A stretch of 32,924 nt of DNA from Rubrivivax sp. (GTDB lineage Bacteria > Pseudomonadota > Gammaproteobacteria > Burkholderiales > Burkholderiaceae_C): positions 1 to 32,924 of the forward strand of contig JADMJD010000123.1 in assembly GCA_018780805.1 (NCBI GenBank), read 5' to 3'. The notes under the pieces were generated by a model. It had not been told where the DNA came from and did not search any database. It worked only from the letters and a program-made list of their open reading frames with translations. The translations under genes and the position numbers were made by a program. Within the stretch, counting starts at the first letter, position 1. Each line of letters opens with the position of its first letter. This document shows, in pieces, positions 8,591-19,063 of the stretch.

Positions 8591-9520
8591 TCAGAGTGCG
8601 TTGACCAACTCCGGCACGGCCACGAACAGGTCGGCCTCCAGGCTGTAGTCGGCCACGCTGAAGATCGGGGCTTCCGGGTCCTTGTTGATCGCGACGATCA
8701 CCTTGGAGTCCTTCATGCCGGCCAGGTGCTGGATGGCGCCGCTGATGCCGGCCGCGATGTAGAGCTGAGGTGCCACGATCTTGCCGGTCTGGCCGACCTG
8801 CCAGTCGTTGGGCGCGTAACCAGCGTCCACCGCGGCACGGCTCGCACCGAGCGCAGCACCCAGCTTGTCGGCCAGCGGCTCCAGCACCTCGTTGAACTTT
8901 TCGCTGCTGCCCAGCGCGCGGCCACCGCTGACGATGATCTTGGCAGCCGTCAGTTCGGGCCGGTCGAGCTTGGCGATTTCACTGCCGACAAAGCGGCTGC
9001 TCGCACTGTCGGCCGTCGGGTCCAACGACTCGATGGCAGCGCTGCCGCCGCTGCCGGCGGCGTCGAAGGCGGTGGTGCGCACGGTGATGACCTTGATGGC
9101 ATCGCTGCTCTGCACCGTGGCCATCGCGTTGCCGGCGTAGATCGGGCGCTCGAAGGTGTCGGCGCTGATCACCTGCGTGGCGTCGCTGATCTGCGCCACG
9201 TCCAGCAGCGCGGCCACACGCGGCGCGACGTTCTTGCCGCTGGCCGTGGCCGGGAACAGGATGTGGCTGTAGTTCTTCGCGATGCTCAGCACCTGGGCCG
9301 CGACGTTTTCCGCCAGGCCATGGGCCAGGCCGGCGCTCTCGGCGTGCAGCACCTTGGCCACACCGGCGATCTGGGCTGCGGCCTGTGCGGCGCCACCGGC
9401 GTTGTGGCCAGCAATCAACACATGCACATCACCACCGCAGGCTTTTGCCGCGGTGACGGTGTTCAGCGTCGCGCCCTTGAGGGTCGCGTTGTCGTGTTCG
9501 GCAATGACGAGGACAGCCAT
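8591..9520 (-). CDS. etfA: Electron transfer flavoprotein alpha subunit
   Basis: At 309 residues this is the standard length for EtfA, the FAD-carrying subunit that receives electrons from acyl-CoA dehydrogenases and passes them to ETF:ubiquinone oxidoreductase. The N-terminus [15 protein letters not shown] is typical of betaproteobacteria. The C-terminal FAD domain shows [33 protein letters not shown] and [17 protein letters not shown]. Two ATG codons are adjacent at 9523 and 9520. The AGGAGG Shine-Dalgarno is four bases from the second and only one base from the first, so 9520 is chosen. The Shine-Dalgarno lies inside a 10-bp inverted repeat (see 9521-9555). It follows etfB by 83 bases and both are probably in one transcript. 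Confidence 0.96.
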   Translation of the reverse strand: MAVLVIAEHDNATLKGATLNTVTAAKACGGDVHVLIAGHNAGGAAQAAAQIAGVAKVLHAESAGLAHGLAENVAAQVLSIAKNYSHILFPATASGKNVAPRVAALLDVAQISDATQVISADTFERPIYAGNAMATVQSSDAIKVITVRTTAFDAAGSGGSAAIESLDPTADSASSRFVGSEIAKLDRPELTAAKIIVSGGRALGSSEKFNEVLEPLADKLGAALGASRAAVDAGYAPNDWQVGQTGKIVAPQLYIAAGISGAIQHLAGMKDSKVIVAINKDPEAPIFSVADYSLEADLFVAVPELVNAL

Positions 9521-9555
9521 CATGCCTCCTGCCGGGCCGTCCCAAAGGAGGCATG
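9521..9555 (-). promoter_or_regulatory. Hairpin hiding the etfA ribosome-binding site
   Basis: In the etfBA mRNA, CATGCCTCCT (9546-9555) is a perfect complement of AGGAGGCATG (9521-9530), separated by 15 bases. The second arm contains the whole etfA Shine-Dalgarno AGGAGG and the first ATG. A second GC-only hairpin (GCCCCC/GGGGGC, 9557-9571) stands just upstream. If the stem forms, initiation at etfA is blocked until ribosomes leaving etfB or another factor open it. The pairing is seen directly; the control function is inferred. Confidence 0.6.
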
Positions 9556-9603
9556 CGCCCCCTCGGGGGGCAGCGAACGGATGTGAGCTTGGGGGTAGAA
9601 CAT

Positions 9604-10353
9604 TCAGATCACCTTCGCTTCGTTCTTGAGCTTGTCGACCAGCGTGGCGACATCGGGCACCTTGATGCCGGCACCGCGCTTGGGCGGCTCGCTGACTTTC
9701 AGCGTCTGGATGCGCGGGCTCACGTCCACACCCAGATCGGCCGGCTTGAAGATGTCCATGGTCTTCTTCTTGGCCTTCATGATGTTGGGCAGCGTCACGT
9801 AACGCGGCTCGTTCAGGCGCAGGTCGGTCGTCACCACGGCCGGCAGCGCCAGGCTCAGGGTCTCGAAGCCGCCGTCCACCTCGCGCGTGATCACGGCCTG
9901 GCCGCCTTCGATGACCACCTTGCTGGCAAACGTGCCCTGGGCCCAGCCGGCGAGCGCGGCGAACATCTGGCCGGTCTGGTTGCAGTCGTCGTCGATGGCC
10001 TGTTTGCCCAGGATCACCAGCTGCGGCTGCTCCTTGTCGGCGATGGCCTTCAGCAGCTTGGCCACGGCCAGCGGCTGCAGTTCGACATCGGTCTCGACCA
10101 GGATGGCGCGGTCGGCGCCGATGGCCATGGCCGTGCGCAGCGTCTCCTGGCACTGCGTGACACCGCAGGAGACGGCGATCACCTCGGTGACCACACCCTT
10201 CTCCTTCAAGCGCACCGCCTCTTCGACGGCGATTTCGTCGAAGGGGTTCATGCTCATCTTGACGTTCGCGATGTCGACCCCGCTGCCGTCGGACTTCACG
10301 CGCACTTTCACGTTGTAGTCGACGACGCGCTTGACCGGTACCAGCACCTTCAT
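9604..10353 (-). CDS. etfB: Electron transfer flavoprotein beta subunit
   Basis: This 249-residue, AMP-binding subunit of ETF starts [20 protein letters not shown], as is usual. [18 protein letters not shown] and the EtfB signature region [30 protein letters not shown] are present. The frame is open 19 codons further upstream, but the ATG at 10353 is supported by AGGAG nine bases away and by the family N-terminus. It is the first gene of the etfB-etfA-acyl-CoA dehydrogenase-nitronate monooxygenase-amidohydrolase run. TAGAAT (plus 10400-10405) is a fair -10 element about 50 bases upstream, without a good -35. The MFS gene ends 79 bases upstream on the same strand. Confidence 0.96.
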   Translation of the reverse strand: MKVLVPVKRVVDYNVKVRVKSDGSGVDIANVKMSMNPFDEIAVEEAVRLKEKGVVTEVIAVSCGVTQCQETLRTAMAIGADRAILVETDVELQPLAVAKLLKAIADKEQPQLVILGKQAIDDDCNQTGQMFAALAGWAQGTFASKVVIEGGQAVITREVDGGFETLSLALPAVVTTDLRLNEPRYVTLPNIMKAKKKTMDIFKPADLGVDVSPRIQTLKVSEPPKRGAGIKVPDVATLVDKLKNEAKVI

Positions 10354-10432
10354 GTCGCGTAACTCCTGTGGATCTCTGACGATGGGGGAATACAGAACGA
10401 TTCTAGGCAAGCGCCAAAATCGAACGACCGTG

Positions 10433-11737
10433 CTATTTTATACCGTGCAATGCCGCCTGCGCACCGCGCTCGACATTCACCTGCCGCAACAGCACCAGGC
10501 CAATGACAAAAAACACGCCGGTGGACAAGATGGCCAGCCGGTGGTTGCCGGCCGTCAGCAGCGTGACCAGGCCGTAGGTCAGCGGGCCAACGATGGACGA
10601 CAGGCGCGTGGCGAATGTCCACAGGCCGAAGAACTCGGCCCGCTGCACGGCCGGCGCGAACAGCGCCGCCAGCGCCCGCCCGGCCGATTGGCTGGCGCCC
10701 ATGCACAGGCCAGCGACCACGGCCGCGATCCAGAACAACGTGGCCGTCTGCGCCAGGTAGGCCAGCACCGTCATCAGCACCCAGCCCCAGAGCGTGAATG
10801 CCAGCGCCGGCCGGTGGCCGATGCGGTCCTGCCAGTAGCCGAAACCAAAGGCGCCCACCGCCGACGCGATGTTGACCAGGAAGACCAGCATCATGGTCTG
10901 CGTCTGCTTGAAACCCAGCACCTGCTCGGCGTAGACCGCTGCCAGCGCGATGACCACCGCGATGCCGGCCTGGTAGGCCACGGCCGTGGCCATCAGCCAC
11001 ACGAAGTCGCCATAGCGCTGTGCCTCGCGCCAGGTGCGCTGCAGGCGCTGCAGTGACGCGCGCAAACCGCTGTCGCCCAGGCTGCGCGGCTGCGGCACCG
11101 CGCGCTCTTTCAGCAGCGCAAACGTGGCCAGCGACGCCAGCGCGTAGACCACCGAAGTGATCAACATCGTCACCGGCACGAACTGCGTGGCCGGCATGCC
11201 CTGCCCCTGCGCCCAGATCACGAAGCCCAGGCTCAGGCCCAGGGTCAGCATGCCGCCAAAGTAACCAAAGCTCCAGCCCCAGCCCGACACCCGGCCCAGG
11301 GCCTCACGCCGCGCCAGCTCGGGCAGGAAGGCCGCGATCAGCGCGTCGCCATAGGCATAACAAAGGTTGGAGATCACGACAGCCGCCACCGCCAGCCACA
11401 GGTCACCCGGCCCGGCCAGCGCCAGCGCCGCCGTCGCGATCACACAGCCCAGCGTGGACAGCACCAGCAAGCGCTTCTTGGCGGCGCGCAGGTCGGCGTA
11501 GGCGCCCAGCGTGGGCATCGTCAACATCACCAGCGCGCTGGACAAGGACAGCGCCGCCGTCCAGGCAAAGGTGGCCCATGTGGCGTTGCCCGCCACCACG
11601 CCGACGAAGTAGGTGTTGAACACCGCCGTCAGCACGACGGTGGTGTAGCCCGAGTTGGCGAAGTCGTACATCGCCCAGCCGAAAACTTCGCGCCGGCGCA
11701 CGCCGGGGTTCAGGGAGTCGGTTCCGAACAAGGCCAT
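10433..11737 (-). CDS. MFS transporter, Atg22/UMF1-like
   Basis: This is an inner-membrane permease of about 434 residues with roughly twelve hydrophobic segments. The N-terminal [25 protein letters not shown] and the [18 protein letters not shown] loop (MFS motif A-like) are characteristic of the UMF1/Atg22-like branch of the major facilitator superfamily. A second loop, [13 protein letters not shown], begins the C-terminal half. Substrates of this branch are mostly unknown; yeast Atg22 exports amino acids from the vacuole. ATG codons lie at 11746 and 11737. AGGA overlaps the first and is eight bases from the second, so 11737 is chosen. The gene starts about 35 bases after tRNA-Leu(TAA) on the same strand with no terminator between, so co-transcription with the tRNA is likely. 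It ends with an AT-rich stretch before etfB. Confidence 0.88.
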   Translation of the reverse strand: MALFGTDSLNPGVRRREVFGWAMYDFANSGYTTVVLTAVFNTYFVGVVAGNATWATFAWTAALSLSSALVMLTMPTLGAYADLRAAKKRLLVLSTLGCVIATAALALAGPGDLWLAVAAVVISNLCYAYGDALIAAFLPELARREALGRVSGWGWSFGYFGGMLTLGLSLGFVIWAQGQGMPATQFVPVTMLITSVVYALASLATFALLKERAVPQPRSLGDSGLRASLQRLQRTWREAQRYGDFVWLMATAVAYQAGIAVVIALAAVYAEQVLGFKQTQTMMLVFLVNIASAVGAFGFGYWQDRIGHRPALAFTLWGWVLMTVLAYLAQTATLFWIAAVVAGLCMGASQSAGRALAALFAPAVQRAEFFGLWTFATRLSSIVGPLTYGLVTLLTAGNHRLAILSTGVFFVIGLVLLRQVNVERGAQAALHGIK

Positions 11738-11771
11738 CACGGGCATCCTGGTGTGCGAGACATGGTGCCCA

Positions 11772-11862
11772 TGGTGCCCGGAACCGGGATCGAACCGGTA
11801 TGCCCCGATGAAAGGGCGGCGGATTTTAAGTCCGCTGCGTCTGCCTGTTTCGCCATCCGGGC
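11772..11862 (-). tRNA. tRNA-Leu (anticodon TAA)
   Basis: The full class II cloverleaf is readable: acceptor GCCCGGA with TCCGGGC, D-arm with GGCAGACGC, anticodon stem GCGGA/TCCGC around loop CTTAAAA (anticodon TAA), a variable arm, T-arm GGTTCGATCC and encoded CCA (11772-11774). It reads UUA and UUG codons. A TATAGT -10-like element (11884-11889) lies 22 bases upstream without a clear -35. The last 9 bases are repeated immediately downstream (see findings). Confidence 0.97.
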
Positions 11863-11935
11863 GGGCTGGGTGGATGCGGCCGGACTATAGCGACACCGTC
11901 AGGTCCGACCGACCGAACGGCCCAGGCCGGCCGGC

Positions 11936-12667
11936 CTAGACCAGGTCCAGTTCCGGGTAACGACGGAAGATGCCTTGTTCGTTGAACGGGATGCGCCTTG
12001 CACTGCGCAGGTACGCCGCCACGCGCGGCTGTTGGGCCACGCGGTGATGCAGGCGCAGCACACCGGGGGTCCGGGCCAGCGCCCGCTCGGCCGCCTTGGG
12101 GAACGCGTAGCGCAAGCCTTCGACCACCTGGAACAAGGACAGATCGGCATAACTCAGCTTGCCGCCCACCAGATGGCGCGGCCCGGCCGGGTTGCGAACG
12201 ATGATGGATTCGAACCATTGCAGGTATTTGGGCAGCCGGGCACTGCAGAACTGTGCCGCACGGCGCAGCGCCTCGGGCTTCTGGTCTTCGTAGAAGAGCT
12301 CGACGCCCACCGGGTGGTGGGTGTCGTGCGCTTCGCTCACGAGGTCGGCGATCGTCAACTGGATCTGCAGCGTCCACACCCGCGCCTGTTCGTTGCGCGC
12401 CACCAGCCTCAGCGTCGGCGCCAGATATTGGAGGATGGCCGCCGTCTGCGCCACCACCACCTTGCCATCGCGCAACACTGGCGGGGCGAACGGCGGCTCG
12501 GTCAGGGCGCGGTCGACCAGCAGGCGGCTCAGGGCTGGCAGACCCTGCCCGGCATCGTCGCTGCCCCGGGCCACATCCATGTAGGGTGCGCCAGCGGCTT
12601 CCAGCGCCAGACGCACGAACTCGCCGCGGCCCTGGATCGTGGGCCAGTAGTGCAGTTCATAACTCAT
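11936..12667 (-). CDS. Glutathione S-transferase
   Basis: This 243-residue protein has a thioredoxin-like N-terminal domain (MSYELHYWPTIQGRGEFVRLA, then PPVLRDGKVVVAQTAAILQYL with the Gln-Thr-Ala glutathione-binding segment) and an all-helical C-terminal domain (LSYADLSLFQVVEGL). The Y-x-P-x-x-GRGE-x-x-R-L start resembles the alpha/mu/pi/sigma group, with Tyr7 as the likely catalytic residue. It would conjugate glutathione to electrophiles in the cytoplasm; the substrate is unknown. CAGGG seven bases before the ATG is an adequate ribosome-binding site. The gene sits between tRNA-Cys and tRNA-Leu and is separated from tRNA-Cys by a terminator. Confidence 0.92.
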   Translation of the reverse strand: MSYELHYWPTIQGRGEFVRLALEAAGAPYMDVARGSDDAGQGLPALSRLLVDRALTEPPFAPPVLRDGKVVVAQTAAILQYLAPTLRLVARNEQARVWTLQIQLTIADLVSEAHDTHHPVGVELFYEDQKPEALRRAAQFCSARLPKYLQWFESIIVRNPAGPRHLVGGKLSYADLSLFQVVEGLRYAFPKAAERALARTPGVLRLHHRVAQQPRVAAYLRSARRIPFNEQGIFRRYPELDLV

Positions 12668-12706
12668 GCGGTGCCCTGTAGCTCAGACGGTGGCGGCAGA
12701 AACAAC

Positions 12707-12729
12707 AAAGCCCGGCAGGGCCGGGCTTT
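12707..12729 (-). terminator. Terminator after tRNA-Cys
   Basis: AAAGCCCGGC and GCCGGGCTTT form a perfect 10-bp stem with a 3-base loop. On the minus strand it is followed by GTTGTTT, so the tail is CTTTGTTGTTT. It closes the tRNA-Gly/tRNA-Cys unit and isolates it from the GST gene, which starts at 12667. Confidence 0.85.
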
Positions 12730-12742
12730 GAAGACGTTGTGA

Positions 12743-12816
12743 TGGAGGCGCGACCCAGAGTCGAACTGGGCTAGACGGATTTGCAATCCGTTGCATAACC
12801 GCTTTGCTATCGCGCC
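12743..12816 (-). tRNA. tRNA-Cys (anticodon GCA)
   Basis: This 74-base tRNA has acceptor GGCGCGA/TCGCGCC, D-arm TAGCAAAGCGGTTATGC, anticodon stem-loop GGATTGCAAATCC (anticodon GCA), T-arm GGTTCGACTCC-type (CCCAGTTCGACTCTGGG) and encoded CCA. No good promoter is visible in the 68 bases between it and tRNA-Gly, so it probably depends on the tRNA-Gly promoter. Confidence 0.97.
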
Positions 12817-12845
12817 GCTGATCTGTTGATCGGCATTCTGACAAG

Positions 12846-12871
12846 AAAAAGGGAAGCGAGTGGCTTCCCTT
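12846..12871 (-). terminator. Hairpin with T-run between tRNA-Gly and tRNA-Cys
   Basis: AAGGGAAGC/GCTTCCCTT (9-bp stem, 5-base loop) is followed on the minus strand by TTTTT (plus 12846-12850). By form it is an intrinsic terminator placed between two tRNAs that seem to share one promoter. It may be leaky or may act as a processing stem. Confidence 0.75.
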
Positions 12872-12884
12872 CTTCATCACGTCT

Positions 12885-12960
12885 TGGAGCGGGAAAGGAG
12901 GCTCGAACTCCCGACCTCAACCTTGGCAAGGTTGCGCTCTACCAACTGAGCTATTCCCGC
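12885..12960 (-). tRNA. tRNA-Gly (anticodon GCC)
   Basis: This standard 76-base tRNA has acceptor GCGGGAA/TTCCCGC, D-arm TAGCTCAGTTGGTAGAGC, anticodon stem-loop AACCTTGCCAAGGTT (anticodon GCC), T-arm GGGAGTTCGAGCCTCC and encoded CCA. It is first in the Gly-Cys unit and sits directly after the promoter at 12972-13000. Confidence 0.98.
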
Positions 12961-12971
12961 GTGAGCCTCAC

Positions 12972-12996
12972 AGTATAGCCAAGTTTTGGCCAGAGA

Positions 12997-13000
<4 letters not shown>
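12972..13000 (-). promoter_or_regulatory. Sigma-70 promoter of the tRNA-Gly/Cys unit
   Basis: On the minus strand TTGATC (12995-13000), a 17-base spacer and TATACT (12972-12977) lie 11 bases before the tRNA-Gly 5' end. The -35 hexamer overlaps the lon stop codon (12997-12999). The start site would be only a few bases before the mature tRNA. Confidence 0.85.
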
Positions 13001-15429
<2,429 letters not shown>

Positions 15430-15452
15430 GGGAGGTTTCCTTTCCCGATCCC

Positions 15453-15480
15453 ACGTGGGGACCGGGCCGGGGTTTGCAAG
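15453..15480 (-). promoter_or_regulatory. Sigma-32 (heat-shock) promoter of lon
   Basis: On the minus strand CTTGCAA (15474-15480), a 13-base spacer and CCCCACGT (15453-15460) match the RpoH consensus CTTGAAA-N(11-16)-CCCCATnT at 6 of 7 and 6 of 7 defined positions. The start site would fall about 15 bases before the lon ATG. Confidence 0.8.
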
Positions 15481-15484
15481 TACG

Positions 15485-15504
15485 GCCGCCGGGAGCCCGG
15501 CGGC
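15485..15504 (-). other. GC-rich hairpin between clpX and lon
   Basis: GCCGCCGGG and CCCGGCGGC form a perfect 9-bp inverted repeat with a 2-base spacer, just after clpX and just before the lon promoter. There is no T-run. It may weaken read-through from clpX or stabilise the clpX 3' end. Confidence 0.5.
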
Positions 15505-15525
15505 GGGCGCTTGCCAGGGGCAGCG

Positions 15526-16788
15526 TCAGGCGCTGGCCTTCTGCTCGCGGTAGACCAGCAGCGGCTTGGCGCCGTCTTCGATGATGTGTTCGTCGACCAC
15601 CACCTTGGCCACGCCGTCCAGCGCCGGCAGGTCGAACATGGTGTCGATCAATGAATGTTCCAGGATGGAGCGCAGGCCGCGGGCGCCGGTCTTGCGCGCC
15701 AGCGCCTTGCGGGCGATGGCCGCCAGCGCGGACGGCCGGATCTCCAGCTCGACCCCGTCCATGCTGAACAGCTTCTGGTACTGCTTGAGCAAGGCGTTCT
15801 TGGGCTCGGTGAGGATCTGCACCATCGCGTCTTCGGTCAGCTCACCCAGCGTGGCGACCACCGGCAGGCGGCCCACCAGCTCGGGGATCAGGCCGAACTT
15901 GATCAGGTCCTCAGGCTCGACGTGGCGGAACACCTCCGACGCCCGTTTTTCGGTCTTGCTGTGCACGGTGGCACCGAAGCCGATGCCCGATTTTTCGGTG
16001 CGGCTCTGGATCACCTTCTCCAGGCCGTCGAAGGCGCCGCCGCAGATGAACAGGATGTTGGTCGTGTCGATCTGCAGGAAATCCTGGTTTGGGTGCTTGC
16101 GCCCGCCTTGCGGCGGCACGCTGGCCATCGTGCCTTCCACCAGCTTCAGCAGCGCCTGCTGCACACCCTCGCCCGACACGTCGCGGGTGATGCTGGGGTT
16201 GTCGGCCTTGCGGCTGATCTTGTCAATCTCGTCGATGTAGACGATGCCACGCTGCGCACGCTCGACGTCGTAGTTGCAGTTCTGCAGCAGCTTCTGGATG
16301 ATGTTTTCGACGTCCTCGCCCACGTAACCCGCTTCGGTCAGCGTGGTGGCGTCGGCGATCACAAACGGCACGTTCAACATGCGCGCCAGCGTTTGCGCCA
16401 GCAGCGTCTTGCCCGAGCCCGTGGGCCCGATCAGCAGGATGTTGCTCTTGGTGAGCTCGACCTCGTCTTTGCTGCCCAGGTGCTTCAGCCGTTTGTAGTG
16501 GTTGTAGACCGCCACCGCCAGCGTGCGCTTCGCCGGTTCCTGGCCGATGACGTAGTTGTCGAGGTTGGCCTTGATCTCGCTGGGCACCGGCAGGTCGGAC
16601 TTGGCCGCCTTGGGCACGGCGCTGTCCGCGGGGACTTCGTCGCGGATGATGTCGTTGCAGAGTTCGATGCACTCGTCGCAGATGAACACCGACGGCCCGG
16701 CGATGAGCTTCTTGACCTCGTGCTGGCTCTTGCCGCAGAAGGAGCAATAAAGCACTTTCTCGCCGGAGGCGCCCTTCTTGTCTGCCAT
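15526..16788 (-). CDS. clpX: ATP-dependent Clp protease ATP-binding subunit ClpX
   Basis: This 420-residue AAA+ unfoldase feeds substrates to ClpP. The N-terminal zinc domain has Cys15, Cys18, Cys37 and Cys40 (CSFCGK...CDEC). Walker A GPTGSGKT is at 121-128, the pore loop GYVG at 154-157, Walker B IVYIDEID at 182-189, and the ClpP-docking IGF loop at 269-271. All functional elements are intact. It follows clpP after 119 bases; that gap contains a TATGAT -10-like element (about 16830-16835, minus) without a good -35, so an extra internal promoter is possible but unproven. Confidence 0.98.
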   Translation of the reverse strand: MADKKGASGEKVLYCSFCGKSQHEVKKLIAGPSVFICDECIELCNDIIRDEVPADSAVPKAAKSDLPVPSEIKANLDNYVIGQEPAKRTLAVAVYNHYKRLKHLGSKDEVELTKSNILLIGPTGSGKTLLAQTLARMLNVPFVIADATTLTEAGYVGEDVENIIQKLLQNCNYDVERAQRGIVYIDEIDKISRKADNPSITRDVSGEGVQQALLKLVEGTMASVPPQGGRKHPNQDFLQIDTTNILFICGGAFDGLEKVIQSRTEKSGIGFGATVHSKTEKRASEVFRHVEPEDLIKFGLIPELVGRLPVVATLGELTEDAMVQILTEPKNALLKQYQKLFSMDGVELEIRPSALAAIARKALARKTGARGLRSILEHSLIDTMFDLPALDGVAKVVVDEHIIEDGAKPLLVYREQKASA

Positions 16789-16907
16789 GGGTGGTTGTAT
16801 CCGCGGAATCCGCTTGTCAAGTGCGTTGCATCATAGACCAAAGGCACAGCCGCCCCGGCCCGGTAAAGACCACGGAACAGGGCGTGTTTCAGCCCTTGCC
16901 CGGGGCC

Positions 16908-17516
<609 letters not shown>

Positions 17517-17527
17517 GCAGAGTCCTT

Positions 17528-18838
17528 TCAGTTCGTGCTCATCAGTTCGTCGAACGGTAGCACCTTGTCGCTGACCTTCGCCTTGGCCAGCACGAACTCG
17601 GTCACGTTGTTCTCGATCACCACGGCCTCGACCTCGGCCATGCGCTGGCGGTCGCCCAGGTACCAGCGCATCACCTCGGCAGGTTTTTCGTAGCTCTGGC
17701 TCATCTCTTCGATGTGGGCCTGCAGCTGCTCGGGCTTGGCCTGCAGGTTGTTGCTGCGCACCAGCTCGGCCACCACCAGGCCCAGGCGCACACGCTTCTC
17801 GGCCTGCGGCTTGAAGATCTCTTCGGGGATCGGCGCCTTGTCGGCATCCTTCACGCCGCGCTGCTTCAGGTCGGCTCGGGCCGATTCGACCATGCGCTCC
17901 AGCTCGGCCGCGACCAGCGCATTCGGCACCTCCAGTTCGGCGGCCTTGGCCAGCGCGTCCATCACGGCGCTCTTGTTGCGGGCGATGACGCGGAACTTGA
18001 CTTCGCGCTCGAGGTTCTTCTTCACGTCGGCGCGCAGGTCTTCCACCGTGCCGCCGGCGATGCCCAGCGACTTCGCGAACTCGGCGTCCACCACCGGCAG
18101 GTTCTGGGCCTCGATCTTCTTCATCGTGACCAGGAAATCGGCTTCCTTGCCGGCCACGTCTTGGCCGTGGTAATCGGCCGGGAACTGCAGCGGGAAGGTC
18201 TTGCTCTCGCCGACCTTCATGCCACGCACGCCGGTGTCGAACTGCTCCAGCATCTGGCCTTCGCCGATCGTGAACTGGAAGGCCTCGGCCTTGCCACCGG
18301 CGAAGGGCTCACCGTCGATCTTGCCTTCGAAGTCGATGGTCACGCGGTCGGTTTCCTGCGCGCCTTCGGTGGCCGGGCGCTGCGCAAACGTGCGGCGCTG
18401 CTTGCGCAGGATTTCCACCGTGCGGTCGATCGCGGCTTCGGTCACCTCGGTGCTGGCGCGCTCGACTTCGGCGGCCGACAAGTCGGCGATCTTCACCTCG
18501 GGGTAGACCTCGAAGGTGGCGTCGAAGGCCAGCTGGCCTTCAGGCGCTTCGTCCTTCTGCGTGATGCGGGGCGCACCGGCCACACGAACCGCGGCTTCAC
18601 GTGCAGCTTCGTTGAAGGCGCGGCCGATGCGGTCGTTCACCACCTCGTACTGCACCGAGTAACCGTAACGCTGCGCGACCACCGACATCGGCACCTTGCC
18701 GGGGCGGAAGCCGTCGGCCTTGACGGTGCGCGACAGTTTCTTCAGGCGCGTTTCGACCTCGCTGTTGATGTCGGTCGCGGGCACGGTCAGCGTGATGCGA
18801 CGTTCCAGTTTTTCGAGGGTTTCGACGGTGACGGCCAT
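17528..18838 (-). CDS. tig: Trigger factor
   Basis: This 436-residue ribosome-associated chaperone and peptidyl-prolyl isomerase meets nascent chains at the exit tunnel. The ribosome-binding signature GFRPGKVP is at 43-50. The FKBP-type domain spans about 160-245 ([35 protein letters not shown]). A long helical C-terminal domain follows. GGAGG directly before the ATG (GAGATTCCTCCC region) is near, with spacing short but usable. The gene heads the tig-clpP-clpX-lon order that is conserved in proteobacteria. tRNA-Leu(TAG) ends 63 bases upstream without a terminator, so its promoter may also serve tig. Confidence 0.97.
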   Translation of the reverse strand: MAVTVETLEKLERRITLTVPATDINSEVETRLKKLSRTVKADGFRPGKVPMSVVAQRYGYSVQYEVVNDRIGRAFNEAAREAAVRVAGAPRITQKDEAPEGQLAFDATFEVYPEVKIADLSAAEVERASTEVTEAAIDRTVEILRKQRRTFAQRPATEGAQETDRVTIDFEGKIDGEPFAGGKAEAFQFTIGEGQMLEQFDTGVRGMKVGESKTFPLQFPADYHGQDVAGKEADFLVTMKKIEAQNLPVVDAEFAKSLGIAGGTVEDLRADVKKNLEREVKFRVIARNKSAVMDALAKAAELEVPNALVAAELERMVESARADLKQRGVKDADKAPIPEEIFKPQAEKRVRLGLVVAELVRSNNLQAKPEQLQAHIEEMSQSYEKPAEVMRWYLGDRQRMAEVEAVVIENNVTEFVLAKAKVSDKVLPFDELMSTN

Positions 18839-18901
18839 GGGAGGAATCTCTCGCTAGTAGGTCGGGTTGGATCGACGGAAAACAATGGGGCAGAGCATGT
18901 C

Positions 18902-18988
18902 TGGTGCGCGGGGCCGGACTCGAACCGGCACGCCCGTGAAGGCGTCAGGACCTAAACCTGGTGCGTCTACCAATTTCGCCACCCGCGC
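18902..18988 (-). tRNA. tRNA-Leu (anticodon TAG)
   Basis: This is a class II tRNA with acceptor GCGCGGG/CCCGCGC, D-arm TGGCGAAATTGGTAGACGC, anticodon stem CCAGG/CCTGA-side around TTTAGGT (anticodon TAG, reading CUA and related codons), variable arm, T-arm GGTTCGAGTCC and encoded CCA. It stands in front of tig on the same strand. The TAAAAT upstream is too far away and lacks a -35. Confidence 0.97.
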
Positions 18989-19063
18989 GGGTAGGACCGG
19001 GCAAACCGGGCATTTTAACCCGCCGCCGGAACCTCCCGCCGAACGCGGAACCAAGCGCGTTTT

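Noticed and set aside
10425..10450. TATAAAAT at the end of the MFS gene (minus) as an etfB promoter
   Set aside because: It is the strongest AT run nearby, but no -35 fits and it is about 85 bases from the ATG. TAGAAT closer to etfB is an equally weak choice.
12679..12694. A tRNA D-arm-like stretch (TAGCTCAGACGGTGG) before the GST gene on the plus strand
   Set aside because: No anticodon or T-arm follows; the bases after it run into a terminator. Probably chance.
16789..16907. TTGACA in the clpP-clpX gap as a clpX promoter
   Set aside because: The only -10-like hexamer downstream (TACAAC) is 15 bases away and poor. TATGAT nearby has no matching -35. Left as unproven.
18839..18895. CCCCATTG upstream of tig as a possible sigma-32 -10 element
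   Set aside because: No CTTGAA-like -35 lies 11-16 bases upstream. That position is inside the tRNA-Leu acceptor end.
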